Below, one piece after another: positions 38,369 to 49,736 of a DNA stretch of 64,000 nucleotides. This stretch comes from Dolomedes plantarius (lineage: Eukaryota > Arthropoda > Arachnida > Araneae > Dolomedidae). Every line of letters starts with the position of its first letter. Position 1 is the first letter of the stretch. Made by a program: the position numbers and the translations under genes. The notes under the pieces are model-generated. The model did no database searches. It was not told the DNA's origin and saw only the letters and a list, made by a program, of their open reading frames with translations. The stretch spans positions 191,779,539 through 191,843,538 of the forward strand of contig OU015492.1 in assembly GCA_907164885.2 (NCBI GenBank), written 5' to 3'.

Positions 38369-38786
38369 ATATTCATTCTTGGGATACATGGAATCCCACC
38401 CCGCAAGGAAAAGGTTTATATAATGTAATGTTTCTAATGCCCCTGGTTAGAGGTTCCATTCACCAGGTCCTAATTGGCTACTGGGCTGAAAGGGGCAGCT
38501 CCCGTTTTGAATTAGCACCACAAGGGTCGGAGTCTCACTTTGCTAAATGACCGGTGACGTAATTTTGAACCGAGTCAAGTGACGAGACCGGAACACTTGA
38601 CCCCGCACCTCCATAGGTAAATTTGGGAACTTGGAGGACATTGCAGCCACGACCAATTTTACGTGCCCCGGCCATCATTAGTGAACACGGCGGTTTATTT
38701 GCAGCGGCGTGCATCGAACCAGGCACGTTCAGATCTCTGGCCAGCTGCTCTTGCCAACTGGGCCACCGCGTTCAGACCTTATTTAA

Positions 38787-39345
38787 TATATAATTAAGCA
38801 TGTTATTTCAGAAATATTCCTACTTATAATGAACTGATAAATTATAATTAATCTCCTCCATTGTTAATAATTGTAACATGTTCCAAGTAATATTAGCATA
38901 ATTATATAAATGTCAATTTTATTTTTTACATATTAATGATGCATACATTTTTAATATTTATAATTTACATATAATATATATTTTATATTAATGCATATTT
39001 TTTATATGACTGGTAAATTTTTACATAAACACAATAATTCGGTTTAAATTAAGATGCTTTTAAACTAAGGACTTGATTATTTAAATTTGATTTTTTTTTC
39101 TCATTTTATTTTGAGTGAAACTACTGAATTCATTATCTCTGCTAAATCTTTCGCATAATTTATCAATTTTTTTCACCGGAGTTACAGGCGGCAATTGAAC
39201 CTATCATCTTTCTGTCATACATATGGTCTGACTTTTACACTACAGGACCATGTCATGTCTCCCTAATGAGCTACGTCACATTTTAGCTGCATGCATGCAA
39301 AACTACAAAACAAAGCGGGTTCCTTCACATTTCAACTCCAGTGTT
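38787..39345. other. Non-coding with a tRNA-like SINE relic
   Basis: On the minus strand 39290-39172 has an A-box-like TAGCTCATTAGGGAGACATG and a B-box-like AGGTTCAATTGCC, suggesting a tRNA-derived head. Otherwise AT-rich with nothing recognised. Confidence 0.45.
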
Positions 39346-40818
39346 CAGTAACTTCAACAACAAATAAGTTTTCGATAGTGTTTGCAAAGTCACGTTTTGC
39401 TCCATAATCATTCGGTAACTACAACAACAAATAAGTTTTCGATATTGTTTGCAAAGTCACGTTTTGCTCCATAATCATTCAGCAACTACAACAACAAATA
39501 AGTTCTCGATATTGTTTGCAAAGTCACGTTTTGCTCCATAATCATTCAGTAACTACAACAACAAATAAGTTCTCGATAGTGTTTGCAAATTCACGTTTTG
39601 CTCAATAATCATTCAGTAACTACAACAACAAATAAGTTCTCGATATTGCTTGCAAAGTCACGTTTTCCTCCATAATCATTCAGTAACTACAACAACAAAT
39701 AAGTTCTCGATATTGTTTGCAAAGTCACGTTTTGCTCCATAATCATTCAGTAACTACAACAACAAATAAGTTTTCGATAGTGTTTGCAAAGTCACGTTTT
39801 GCTCCATAATCATTCAGTAACTACAACAACAAATAAGTTTTCGATAGTGTTTGCAAAGTCACGTTTTGCTCCATAATCATTCAGTAACTACAACAACAAA
39901 TAAGTTCTCGATATTGTTTGCAAAGTCACGTTTTTCTCCATAATCATTCAGTAACTACAACAACAAATAAGTTTTCGATAGTGTTTGCAAAGTCACGTTT
40001 TGCTCCATAATCATTCAGTAACTACAACAACAAATAATTTCTCAATAGTGTTTGCAAAGTCACGTTTTCCTCCATAATCATTCAGTAACTACAACAACAA
40101 ATAAGTTCTCGATATTGTTTGCAAAGTCACGTTTTGCTCCATAATCATTCAGTCACTACAACAACAAATAGGTTCTCGATAGTGTTTGCAAAGTCACGTT
40201 TTGCTCCATAATCATTCAGTAACTACAACAACAAATAAGTTTTTGATAGTGTTTGCAAAGTCACGTTTTGCTCCATAATCATTCAGTAACTACAACAACA
40301 AATAAGTTCTCAATATTTTTTGCAAAGTCACGTTTTGCTCCATAATCATTCAGTAACTACAACAACAAATAAGTTTTCGATAGTGTTTGCAAAGTCACGT
40401 TTTGCTCCATAATCATTCAGTAACTACAACAACAAATAAGTTTTCGATAGTGTTTGCAAAGTCACGTTTTGCTCCATAATCATTCAGTAACTACAACAAC
40501 AAATAAGTTTTCGATAGTGTTTGCAAAGTCACGTTTTGCTCCATAATCATTCAGTAACTACAACAACAAATAAGTTCTCGATATTGTTTGCAAAGTCACG
40601 TTTTTCTCCATAATCATTCAGTAACTACAACAACAAATAAGTTTTCGATAGTGTTTGCAAAGTCACGTTTTGCTCCATAATCATTCAGTAACTACAACAA
40701 CAAATAATTTCTCAATAGTGTTTGCAAAGTCACGTTTTGCTCAATAATCATTCAGTAACTACAACAACAAATAAGTTCTCGATAGTGTTTGCAAAGTCAC
40801 GCTTTGCTCCATAATCAT
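39346..40818. repeat. 67-bp minisatellite, 22 copies
   Basis: Tandem array of a 67-bp monomer (begins CAGTAACTACAACAACAAAT; ends GCTCCATAATCATT). 1473 bp equals 22 units with no spacers and few indels. Variant sites include GTTTTCGATAGTG versus GTTCTCGATATTG, CACGTTTTTCTCC, and AATTTCTCAATAGTG. Units 8-11 and 18-21 carry the same series of variants, ten units (670 bp) apart, so part of the array was duplicated as a block. Confidence 0.97.
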
Positions 40819-42046
40819 CGTGCCATCGCTCCTCCGAGTATTAGAGCGAACAGAATCCGTTTTTATGGGAGTAACTTGTTCGGCTTCTGTACGAAATATT
40901 TCTCCAACTCTTCGAGGGGGGAAATGTTGGAATTACAGATTTCCCCCCCTTTTTTAAGGTATTATTCTTCGGTTATGACTGTCCCAAAACTAGCAGTCGT
41001 GTGTACTGCTGTACCACTATCTTCTAAGACTTGTCAGGCTCTGAAAAATTTTAAATTGAAATTTCGAGGATTTATTCAAATATATCGTAAGATATAGATC
41101 GTACTTTGTGACGGATTTTAAGTTGTTTCCTGTGCCAGCCGATCAGTTTTAAAAGCAGCCCAAAACGAACAATTGCAAAATATTGGTACATCCTTTCCTT
41201 GCGTAGTAATGTATTGCGCTAACCCGTATCTTTAATTACCATTGAGAAATTAAACTTAAAATGCGTCACAAAGTTGCCCCGCCTAGTTTACTTTGTGACA
41301 TCTGTGTTTTCGCCTTGAAATCCAAGAGGAAAAATTACTTGACACAAAATTAGACAGTAACACGCTTATCAAAAGCTTAATACATAATTATATATAGCTA
41401 TTAAAAATATTGGATAGCTTTATCTATATCTTTGACATCAAAGAGACATCGGGTGCCCAGGGCAGCCATCATTTCTTTGAGAAGATGAGGAAATTCGTGT
41501 CTCGTACATGCTGCTCCTTCGGGTAGTTTTTTTTCCCAGATAGTCAATACTTCTTTCTCTCCAGTGGTATTTTAGAGGACGGAAAAAGGAAATATCGAAT
41601 GACTAGAGGAGGTGGGTCGACTTTGTGGGTTATTTTGTGACAGTGTCAATGTCTCACAAAGTAACCCCGTCACCTTTCGATATTTAGGTTATGTTTTCAT
41701 ATCTCTCGGAAATATCACCTCGCAAAAGTTATATTGCTCCACAATCTAACCAACATATTGATAATAAAAAATAATTTCCTGTAGTAGTTGGTTGTATAAG
41801 GCCTCCAGCACACAAAGTTTCCGAAGTTTCAGTCAATAGCTTGACAACAGGTTTGAATAATACACTGGCAAAAGTAGACAAATGCCACGCATAATCTTCG
41901 AGCACTGGCCACTAGGTGTCTCTGTATGTCGGACAAGCTGTTGGCACAGATCTTTGCCTCCCTGGTATCACGGGCGCGGCGCAAGATCCGAAACACGAAA
42001 AAATTACTATGTGTCCCTGCAGTCACAAAGTTAACCCCGTCTTACG
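40819..42046. other. Non-coding with repeated TCACAAAGT-CCCCG motifs
   Basis: TCACAAAGTTRMCCCCG-like motifs occur at about 41268, 41653 and 42019, and the inverse (CTTTGTGAC) at about 41104, 41291 and 41636. They may mark a degraded inverted-repeat element. A run of G and then C (GAGGGGGGAAATG...TTCCCCCCCTTT) lies at about 40914-40952. No gene is supported. Confidence 0.45.
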
Positions 42047-42087
42047 GTACTATTATTATTATTATTATTATCATTATTATTATTACA
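42047..42087. repeat. (ATT)n microsatellite
   Basis: About 13 ATT units with one ATC interruption. Confidence 0.95.
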
Positions 42088-42089
42088 TA

Positions 42090-42677
42090 AATACTTTTAA
42101 TAACTGCAAAACCAACTTAAAAAATGTTCAACATTTGTTTAACTTTTTTTAAAGGAACTAAATGTTTCCAGAAAATAAATATTTACGCAGTAATTTCTGT
42201 ATCTAATTTCATTTTATTCTTAATTCCACTGTTTATCGGATTTTGGGCAATATCTTCATATTGCCTTAACTATGCTCAAATATCATTTAAATATTTTAAC
42301 ACGGAGCGAATGGCTCAACTAAAACATTTCGAGAATACGTATTAATTTACTTTCCGGTATTTATTAATTTACCCTTTTAATTTGCGCCGCTTATCGGAGT
42401 TTCCACTAAGCTTTTTTTTTAATCTATTTTCAAAAATAATTTATGCATTTTAAAACAATACTATAAAGTTTAAAAATAATGCATTAGTTATTTACCGTTT
42501 TAATAATTTCTATTTCCATTTAAATTGTCTTCTTAATTTTTTCTATCATTCGAGTATTTCGACACTATCCGTATTTTGAATTTGCTATAGCCAAAGACAA
42601 TAAGATATATTAAAACATATATTAAAATGTAGCTAACACACTTCGAGAATTTGCATTAACTCACTCATGTATATTAA
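42090..42677. other. Non-coding, nothing recognised
   Basis: AT-rich; no supported feature. Confidence 0.5.
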
Positions 42678-42687
42678 TTAATAATCT

Positions 42688-43055
42688 TACGGGCCCAGTG
42701 ACCCAGTTGGCTAAGAGCAGTGGGCTAGTGATCTGAAAGTCACTGGTTGGATGCTCGTTGCTGACAAATTCACTGCCGTGTACACTAATTGCGCCTGGTG
42801 CACGTAAAATCTGTCGTGGCTGCAATGTCCTCCAAGTTCTCAAAATTATCTCTGGAGGTGCGGGGTCAATTGTTTTGGTCTCGTCACTTGACTCGGTTCA
42901 AAATTACGGGATTGGTCCTTTGACCAAGTCGGACGCCGACCATTGTGGTGTCATTCAAAACAAGAACCGCACCTTCATCGTCCATATCCTTCGGGACTTG
43001 ATCTGATGTTGCTGTCGGTCAAGTGACACAAGCAACAAACAACAAACAACAACAT
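42688..43055 (+). mobile_element. Full-length tRNA-SINE with (CAA)n tail
   Basis: 368 bp. tRNA-like head with A box (AGTTGGCTAAGAGC, about 42705) and B box (GGTTGGATGCT, 42745-42755; one base off the GGTTCGA consensus), a body with GGAGGTGCGGGGTCAA and GTCTCGTCACTTGACTC, and a tail of CAACAAA units. TTAATAATCT at 42678-42687 and 43056-43065 is the target-site duplication. The tail and variable-length duplication indicate mobilisation by a LINE in trans. It is the reference copy for the fragments at 2585, 38773 and 45801. Confidence 0.88.
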
Positions 43056-43199
43056 TTAATAATCTCTATTTTAATAAGATTTCTTAATTTTCACAACACT
43101 TATGAGTCTTGATACTTTTCACAATTTATTCTATCTGTGTTCAAAAATTATTTAAATACAGTCGAGTGCAACTGAAAAAATTTAGAAAATGTGCATTAA

Positions 43200-43890
43200 G
43201 GCGACAATGGACCTTCAGATTGACAAAAATATGTCCCCAAAACGATTTTTTTTTCTTTCAGAAAATGATTCTGCAACTCATTAGCTTTAAATTAAAAAAA
43301 TATATGTTGATCCGATCATTATTAACCGAGTTATAAGTATTTTTTCAAGCGTTACGTTAAATTAAAACTTTAAATGCTATTTTCTCAAAACAAGTTTTCA
43401 TGTCATTTCGGTAAGTTCAAAATTTTCCATGCGTCATAATTTTTCTTGAATTTTCATAAAATTTCATAAAACGATTATTTATATATGTTACAATAAAACT
43501 TAGTAATCAATTCATTATACCATTTTAAAACACCTTAAAATATTTACAATCAAAAAAAATTTTGCATAAAATGACCTATTTTTATCGATTTATTTTCTAG
43601 TTTTTATGAATATGACTGTAAATCAAATATTGCTACTAACTTTTATTATAACTATATAAAGCTAGCTTAAGAAAGAAAATTAGATATCTGTGACAAAAAT
43701 TGATGCGCATGGAGCATTTTTAAATAGAGTAATTATCAAACTGATTTTAATTAATATCTTAATTAATTACATTCTGATTTTTTTTAAATTTAGAATTTTC
43801 ATCTCTAAACAACACTGTATAAATATACAAAATTTCATAGCAATTGGGTGATAAATAAAAAAAAAAAGTTTTTCATGGTCCATTGTCGCC
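43200..43890. mobile_element. TTAA-flanked MITE, 691 bp
   Basis: TTAA at 43196-43199 and 43891-43894. Ends GGCGACAATGGACCTT and, inverted, ATGGTCCATTGTCGCC. Internal CATGGAGCATTTTTAAA near 43710 matches the motif in the 17511 and 47377 elements. Non-coding. Confidence 0.8.
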
Positions 43891-43931
43891 TTAATTCACT
43901 CAGGTGTGTAATATTTTTCATGTATGTAATG

Positions 43932-44166
43932 TATGTATGTGTGTGTTTGTCACTCGTGTTCAATCATTTCAATATAATTCACCCTTTTCGGAGTTTCGAT
44001 ATCGTTTTGCTTTAGCTATGTAATATGTAATATATGCAATACATACATTTGCTTTAGCAAATGTATGTATTGATATCATGTATGTATGTGTTTGTCACTC
44101 ATGTTCAATCATTTCAATATAATTCACCCTTTTCGGAGTTTCGATATCGTTTTGTTTTAGCTATGT
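43932..44166. repeat. ~85-bp direct repeat with a hairpin between, just 5' of an exon
   Basis: About 43940-44021 and 44085-44166 share TTTGTCACTCRTGTTCAATC through TTTCGATATCGTTTTG to TTAGCTATGT, nearly identical. Between them CAATACATACATTTGC is perfectly inverted around a TTTA loop (about 44037-44072). The second copy ends 40 bp before the exon at 44206. Confidence 0.85.
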
Positions 44167-44205
44167 GAGCCCCCAATCTGAGTGCGTTTGTTTGTTTTTT
44201 ACCAG

Positions 44206-44495
44206 GGAAGTTAGATGACAAAGCAAATCAGCTCCACGCCATGGCTTCTCTACGTGTGCTACTGGAAGCGCAGAAAGCCAACGGAACCGTCGGCACGAAG
44301 GGGATGGGCAAAGGGGTGCCAAACAGTATCTCCTGCCCAGCCTGCTCCGACTGCCCGGACTGCACCCACGGTGCTCATCCTTCCATGGTGGAATCCCCGA
44401 GTGGAATGCACATAGTACCCTCCAACGTAAACGCGGATGGCAGCAAGGACGACCAGATGCCTCCCGTGGAGATGTCGCCCACGAGCAACGTCAGG
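44206..44495 (+). CDS. Internal exon of an unidentified host gene
   Basis: A strong acceptor (TTTGTTTTTTACCAG ending 44205) and a donor (AGG|GTAATT at 44496). 290 nt: two leading bases finish a split codon, then KLDDKANQLHAMASLRVLLE opens a possible short helix, followed by a Gly-rich turn, a Cys cluster (CPACSDCPDC, spaced C-x2-C-x2-C-x2-C) and a Ser/Pro/Met-rich stretch ending TSNVR. The composition is clearly more GC-rich than its surroundings, and codon use looks constrained. It ends on a codon boundary (phase 0), matching the start phase of the exon at 55192. There is no signal peptide or membrane segment. The protein is not recognised; a disordered cytoplasmic segment of a larger protein is plausible (inference). 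Confidence 0.75.
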
Positions 44496-45787
44496 GTAAT
44501 TTGGGTCAGCTTCCGTTTCGGTTCTTTCTTTCTATCTAGCGTTCATCTCTTGTTAGATAGAAAAGTGTTTTTCAAGTGTTTCCATTTCTTGTAGAATCGT
44601 CCAGTACCGAGTAGCCACAGAACAGGTGACTATGCCAAATGCATTCGAAGTGTTTGCATTTATTGAAGACTTCTTCTGTTATGTCGAGTAACCCTGAAAA
44701 CAAGTAATATATAAAAAAAAAATTTTTAAGTCAATTCCTACTTAGGTCAACAAAGAAAAATTTGAGTGTGAACTAATAGAAGGAATTGAAAAAAAGGATT
44801 GCCTGCCAGAACCTTGCCTACTGTGCGAGATTAGGAGGGGGGGGAAAGAGAGAGAAAAAGTTTGTCAGGTTGGGGATTCGATCTCGCAACCTGCAGGACG
44901 GGAGAAGCCTGCGATACCGCAGTGCTACCGTTTACACAGTAACAAGAGGGAAATTACTATTCAAGAGCAAGAAACGCTCTAGGTCTAAAACTAAAATTGA
45001 TTAATTAAATTTAATTAATGAATTAATATTTGAAAAAACTGTATTAACATCAAGTGCCATGCACTACAAGTTTTAAAAAATGTATTTGGACTTGAGTGGA
45101 TGAATAAAAAGTACTTTTATTAACGATTGAAAATTTGAACAAGATATAGAGAGAGTGTGAACTAATAGTAGGAATTGAAAAAGATGACTATGTCAAATGC
45201 ATTTCTGAATTAAACTTCTTGAAAAATATTGATTTTTATGCACATTCTGTGAACTTCATCAATAACCTAACAACAACTTTTCGTCGTCTACTTTGCACGA
45301 AAAAGATATTTATTACCATTTTTTATCAACTCGCTTTCTTGTTTGTTTGTTTGTGTGTGTGTTTGTCCCGTACAAATCTTGCAATCGATTTTTAACTAAC
45401 TTCCCGACGAGCTAGTCATTTGAAACTTTTAGAATAGCTCAGAACACGATGACAATGCATTATTTTAATACTTTTAGCCATCTTTAAGCAGATTGAAATT
45501 ATTTTCAGTTAATTTTGTTTTATAGACTGGTGCAGCCATCTATTGGCCGGGACGGGAACGAAAAGTTAAACGCAAGTTAACTTCCAATTAACTTCATTTT
45601 CTTTCTAGTTGATGGGGTAATTCGTGAAAAAAATTTTAAAAAAAGTATTTAGTAATACATAGAATTGTCACGTTTGTGATTCAACAGAAAATTTAAAAAC
45701 ATGGTATATAAAAAGTTATTTTTATCTTGTAATTATTTATAACTTTTAAATTTAAAACAAATAAAGTTTATTTTTGGTATCCCTTTT
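44496..45787. other. Intron sequence with a tRNA-SINE relic and short direct repeats
   Basis: Minus strand 44946-44862 shows an A-box-like TAGCACTGCGGTATCGC and a B-box-like GAGATCGAATCCCC, so it is probably a different tRNA-derived SINE head from the 42688 family. GAGTGTGAACTAATAG-AGG near 44763 recurs near 45154, and GACTATG-CAAATGCATT near 44628 recurs near 45186. No further exon is supported. Confidence 0.55.
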
Positions 45788-45800
45788 ACCTTTAGATTCT

Positions 45801-45992
45801 TTACCTCTGGAGGTGCGGGGTCAAGTGTTCTGGTCTCGTCACTTGACTCTGTTCTAAATTACAGGATCGGCTTGTAGGAGGTAATGCTGGCCACTTATAC
45901 AGTGCCCATTAAATGAATGGCCATCAATCTTGCCCTTTGCGGAGAACAAATGGCTTCATAGTCAATCTTCCGGGCATTTGTAATAAATAAAA
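45801..45992 (+). mobile_element. 5'-truncated SINE with a different 3' tail
   Basis: The first ~70 bp match the body of the 42688 SINE (GGAGGTGCGGGGTCAAGTG, CTCGTCACTTGACTC). It then departs into a distinct 3' region ending TAATAAATAAAA. ACCTTTAGATTCT at 45788-45800 and 45993-46005 is an exact 13-bp target duplication. The head is lost. Confidence 0.85.
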
Positions 45993-46005
45993 ACCTTTAG
46001 ATTCT

Positions 46006-46545
46006 ATTTTTTTTCATTTTTGTATCTCTTTTCCTTTCTTTTCATATCGTCATGCTACTTGCCACTTACAATAAAAGTAGGTAGGCGGAGATTAAAAATT
46101 ACTCAACCTCTGTCCTCTTTATCCGCATTGTGGCAGTATATCGCTTAGTATTTCTAATCTGTATTCCACGCTCTAGTTAGTCACGTTTTGGAGTTTCCTG
46201 AATACTTTTGAAAGTAGCAATAAGCTGGAAAATCTGTGGAGTTTTTGCTATTTGTCCTTTCCCATATAGTCCATTGAATCGATGCATCAAAAAATTGCTC
46301 CGTAGATTTGTTTTAAGCACGTCGAATACAAAATACTTCCATCTTGTCTGTGTCTCGCCGATTGATGCTGTATTCGAAGTGGAAAAAGCAAGGCTGTTGC
46401 TCCATTCTTAAACGAGCAGAATTGGCACAGATTGCTAGACTTAAACTCATACAAAAGGTTCAGAACAACAGTTTTAGCCATGCAGAACAATAGACTTATA
46501 CTACCAGAAATGGTACAGAACACTAGTCCTAGACGCATAAGAGTA
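46006..46545. other. Non-coding, nothing recognised
   Basis: Mixed composition; short frames without motifs. Confidence 0.5.
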
Positions 46546-47277
46546 CAGGGTGTTTCATATTGAATGGGACAAAAAGAATAGCATAGTACAAATTCTGTAA
46601 TTGATTTATTTAGCCGAAAAAAAATTAATGCTGAAACTACAATTATACAAGTTTTATCTGGCAACAGCGAAAATCTTCCCATTTCGAAATCGCCTGCAGG
46701 AGGCACTGTTAATCAAAATGGTATCATCCATGCAGGCGAAAGAGTACTATGTTTTGGAATACGCCAAAACATCTTCGTTTATCGTTCCCTCAGTTAGAGG
46801 AAGCGGTTCCCGGCTTCATCCTGCCTCAAGACGGTGCTCCACCACATTGGTATAAAAACGTACGTCAGTACTGAACGATAGTCTACCTCACTGCTGGATT
46901 GGCCGTGCTGTGTCAAACGATATGCTATTGCTTTGTTGGCCACCGAGATCACCAGATCTAACCCCTTGTGATTTTTTTTCCTATGGGGTTTTGTTAAAGA
47001 CAAAGTGTTTTTACCTCCACTTCCCAAGGACTCACAGAAACAGAAGCAGCGGAGAACTGAAGTGCTCGAATCATTAACAAAGGATATTCTATCACGAGTG
47101 TGGCAGGAACTGGAATACCGCATAGATTTTTGTAGTGTTACCGGAGGGGCACACATAGAACATCTATAGAAACTTGGATAGCTATAGTTTCACTGTAAAT
47201 TTGATTTATCAAAATAAAGTAATTCCAGCATTCACAGGTATACTTTCTTTTTGTCCCAATCAATATGAAACACTCTG
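46546..47277 (+). mobile_element. Internally deleted mariner-like transposon
   Basis: Terminal repeats CAGGGTGTTTCATATTGAAT (left) and inverted (right, ending CACTCTG), each next to TA (46544-46545 and 47278-47279). Of the 732 bp, the 3' half carries a transposase relic and the 5' half of the gene is missing. Confidence 0.82.
46820..47169 (+). pseudogene. Mariner-like transposase C-terminal relic
   Basis: QDGAPPHWYKNVRQY with the second catalytic Asp, a frame shift near 46870, then LNDSLPHCWIGRA and PPRSPDLTPCDFF with the third acidic residue, another shift, then KDKVFLPPLPKDSQ and RVWQELEYRIDFCSVTGGAH ending HIEHL and a stop. The order matches the C-terminal two-thirds of the DUF4817/DDE_3 type. 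At least two frameshifts; no N-terminus. Confidence 0.8.
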
Positions 47278-47376
47278 TATTACATAGACGATAATCTCTA
47301 GGCGCTCAGAGCATTCTTTAAAACGACACAAGTTTTAGACTTCTTAATTCTCTTAGTGCCCATTTGTTCGCTTTAA

Positions 47377-48013
47377 GGGGACAAGGAACCTTTAACTTCG
47401 ATTTTTTTATTTTCAATTTTTAACCCGATATACAGAATAAGAATGATTAACGTTCTTTTTTACTGCATACAAGACCCTTAGAATTCAAAATAAGGATTTT
47501 TTAGCAGAGACATGCATTTTTTCTAAAAAATTTTCAAAACTGCTCCATGTGTATTCCATATCTTCTAAAACCCTCAAATATTTTAATATAAGTTCACCAT
47601 ATATATTTAAACATAACTGGACATTTTGTATGAATCTAAAGTTTTAAATAATATTTTTTTATCCTGCCTGTTATTTTTTTGCGTTTTTGCATGTTTTTAC
47701 TTTATTTCATGGTCTATAAATTTGAAAAATATTTGTGGTTTCAAAGAACTTTGTACAGTTTTGTGACAAACACTGCCATAAACAATCCTGAGAAACTTGG
47801 AAGAAATTACAAGGAAACGAATGCGCATGGAACATTTTGAAAATTTCTAGCATTTTTGAAGAATTTTTTGAAAAACAGGCCCTATTCTTCCACAAAATAC
47901 TTATTTGTGAACTCTAAATGACCTCAATGTAGTAAAAAATAATATTAATCATTCTCATTTTGTATGCAGAGTAAAATATTGGAATTTTAAAACGAAATGG
48001 GGTTGAAGGTCCC
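47377..48013. mobile_element. TTAA-flanked MITE, 637 bp
   Basis: TTAA at 47373-47376 and 48014-48017. Ends GGGGACAAGGAACCTT and, inverted, GGGGTTGAAGGTCCC. Internal CTGCTCCATG (about 47540) and CATGGAACATTTT (about 47826) form the inverted motif pair shared with 17511 and 43200. Non-coding. Confidence 0.72.
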
Positions 48014-48017
48014 TTAA

Positions 48018-49566
48018 TTTGACTAATTCCCTTGATTGTTTCTTGTGTGACTCTGGACAAGACATGATTGCTACTCATCTGGACGAGTGTTCTGCAGTAA
48101 ATGATTTGGAGTATTGTTAAAGAAATATTCGAGAGCTAGTTGCCTGATGTCCTGATGGTCAATGGCCTGGCATTTGTTTAATAATAACAATAATAATAAT
48201 TCTTAATTCCAAAGTATAATTATGTTCTAAATATTGTTACATCCGAATCTTGGATCTTAGTACATCTTTTAGACGTATTAAACACGGTATGTGCTACATG
48301 GGTTGAAACTGATTGTTCTTTATTACAAAGGGGAGAAATTGTTTCAAAACTGAATGTAATATTTCTCTTTTAAATGAACTTAAAATGCTCTACTTAAAGT
48401 CATAAGCGTGTATGTTTTGCTCGAAAAAGAACAAACACGTTGCTTAATTAACACAAAAGCAAACTAAAGAAAATAGAGTTTAAAACTTACTGACCCGTCA
48501 CATAATGTTCCTAAAACAGATGAAACCCTATGATATTCCTCCTCATTTATAACTAGGTCGTTAATAAGCTGAGAATACTGAATTGCTCAAAGCCGTACTC
48601 CGCAGGTACCGTTTTCGGTGCGACGTTAGCTCTTTTTCAAAGTTCCCTTAAGTTTCGCTGTAAGCCCTTTTTCAAAGCTCCCACGTGAGAACCAGATGAT
48701 AGAGCATCTGAAAATTGTTGGTAAGGATATACCGAACAGAAAAATGCATTTACATTAGTTTATTTAGTACTAGGAGTATCATTTGTAAGCTAGAACTGCA
48801 AAATAAACCAACTATGTAACAAATGCTTAGAAAATTAGCAACATTTTCTACAAATCTTTAAACTACCCAATGTTGTTTTCAAACTTGATTAGCAATTTAA
48901 TCATTTCCTAAGTGATAAGGGTTTTCGTGCGCATTTTTGTTGTTCAAACTTTAATTGAACTGGTCCGGTGAGTACTTATGGGAATAACAGTCAAGGACAA
49001 TGGATTACGTATTCAGAAGTTAATTAATACCTCCACGTCTGAAATACCGTTGTTTCGTCGAGGGTAACATAATTGATCTATCACTCTTGTTCCTTCATAT
49101 CCAAATTCATTCCTACTAAATTATTTAATTTACAAATTACAGACCTAAAAAAATCAGATGGGCTTTCGAAAAGGCGCATACTTTTAAAGACGAGTATGAG
49201 TCTCTTTTGAGATGAGTAAAACAGCATGCAAACAGTATACAAAAACTGCAACAGTATACAAAAATTCAAACAGTATACAAAAATTGCATGGAGCTATTTA
49301 ACCTGGAATTTTATTTCTGATAAGAGAAAAGTTTTATTTAACTAACTTGTAGATTTTTTTCGTACCTCTTGAAGTAATAGGAAATTTTCGATGGAACCCT
49401 TTCTTCAGTTCTTTTTCTAAAAGAAATCCAAAAATATATGCTATTTTTTATGCCTCTGCCCCTAAATATAAACATTTTTTAAGTGAATAATTGTAAATTA
49501 TTTGTTTGAAATGTTTAATCTGTTGATTACAGTGTAAGTGGAATAACATTGAAAATATATAAGTAA
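48018..49566. other. Intron sequence, nothing recognised
   Basis: AT-rich, with an AAT-rich simple repeat near 48180-48200 and a triplicated CAGTATACAAAAA-type repeat near 49226-49285. No exon is supported. Confidence 0.5.
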
Positions 49567-49698
49567 ACTAGCTGAAAACCCGCGCTTCGCTACGGAGTAC
49601 ATTCAAATTAAATACAACGGTCAACGTATGCAATTTATGCCAAAAAATAAATATGTATATTTATAATAAATGCGATGATCAATGTATACAATTGATGT

Positions 49699-49736
<38 letters not shown>

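Larger units (their letters stand above)
37808..38773 (-). mobile_element. Composite tRNA-SINE with internal TA microsatellite and nested MITE
   Basis: Read on the minus strand from 38773: tRNA-like head with A box (TGGCCCAGTTGGCAAGAGC) and B box (CCTGGTTCGATGCACG), the SINE body shared with 42688-43055, the block ACCTTTTCCTTGCGGGGTGG, a long TA tract, then TTACAAAGGGCGTATGAAAT and CCCCGTAAGCTAAAGG. AGACCTTATTTAA occurs exactly at 37795-37807 and 38774-38786 and so flanks the whole composite. This indicates one retroposition event of the joined unit. A Tigger-like MITE (37941-38273) sits inside the TA tract and arrived later or travelled with it. Confidence 0.8.

Noticed and set aside
39346..40818. 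CRISPR-like regular repeat array
   Set aside because: The 67-bp units are contiguous with no unique spacers, and the context is eukaryotic; it is a minisatellite.
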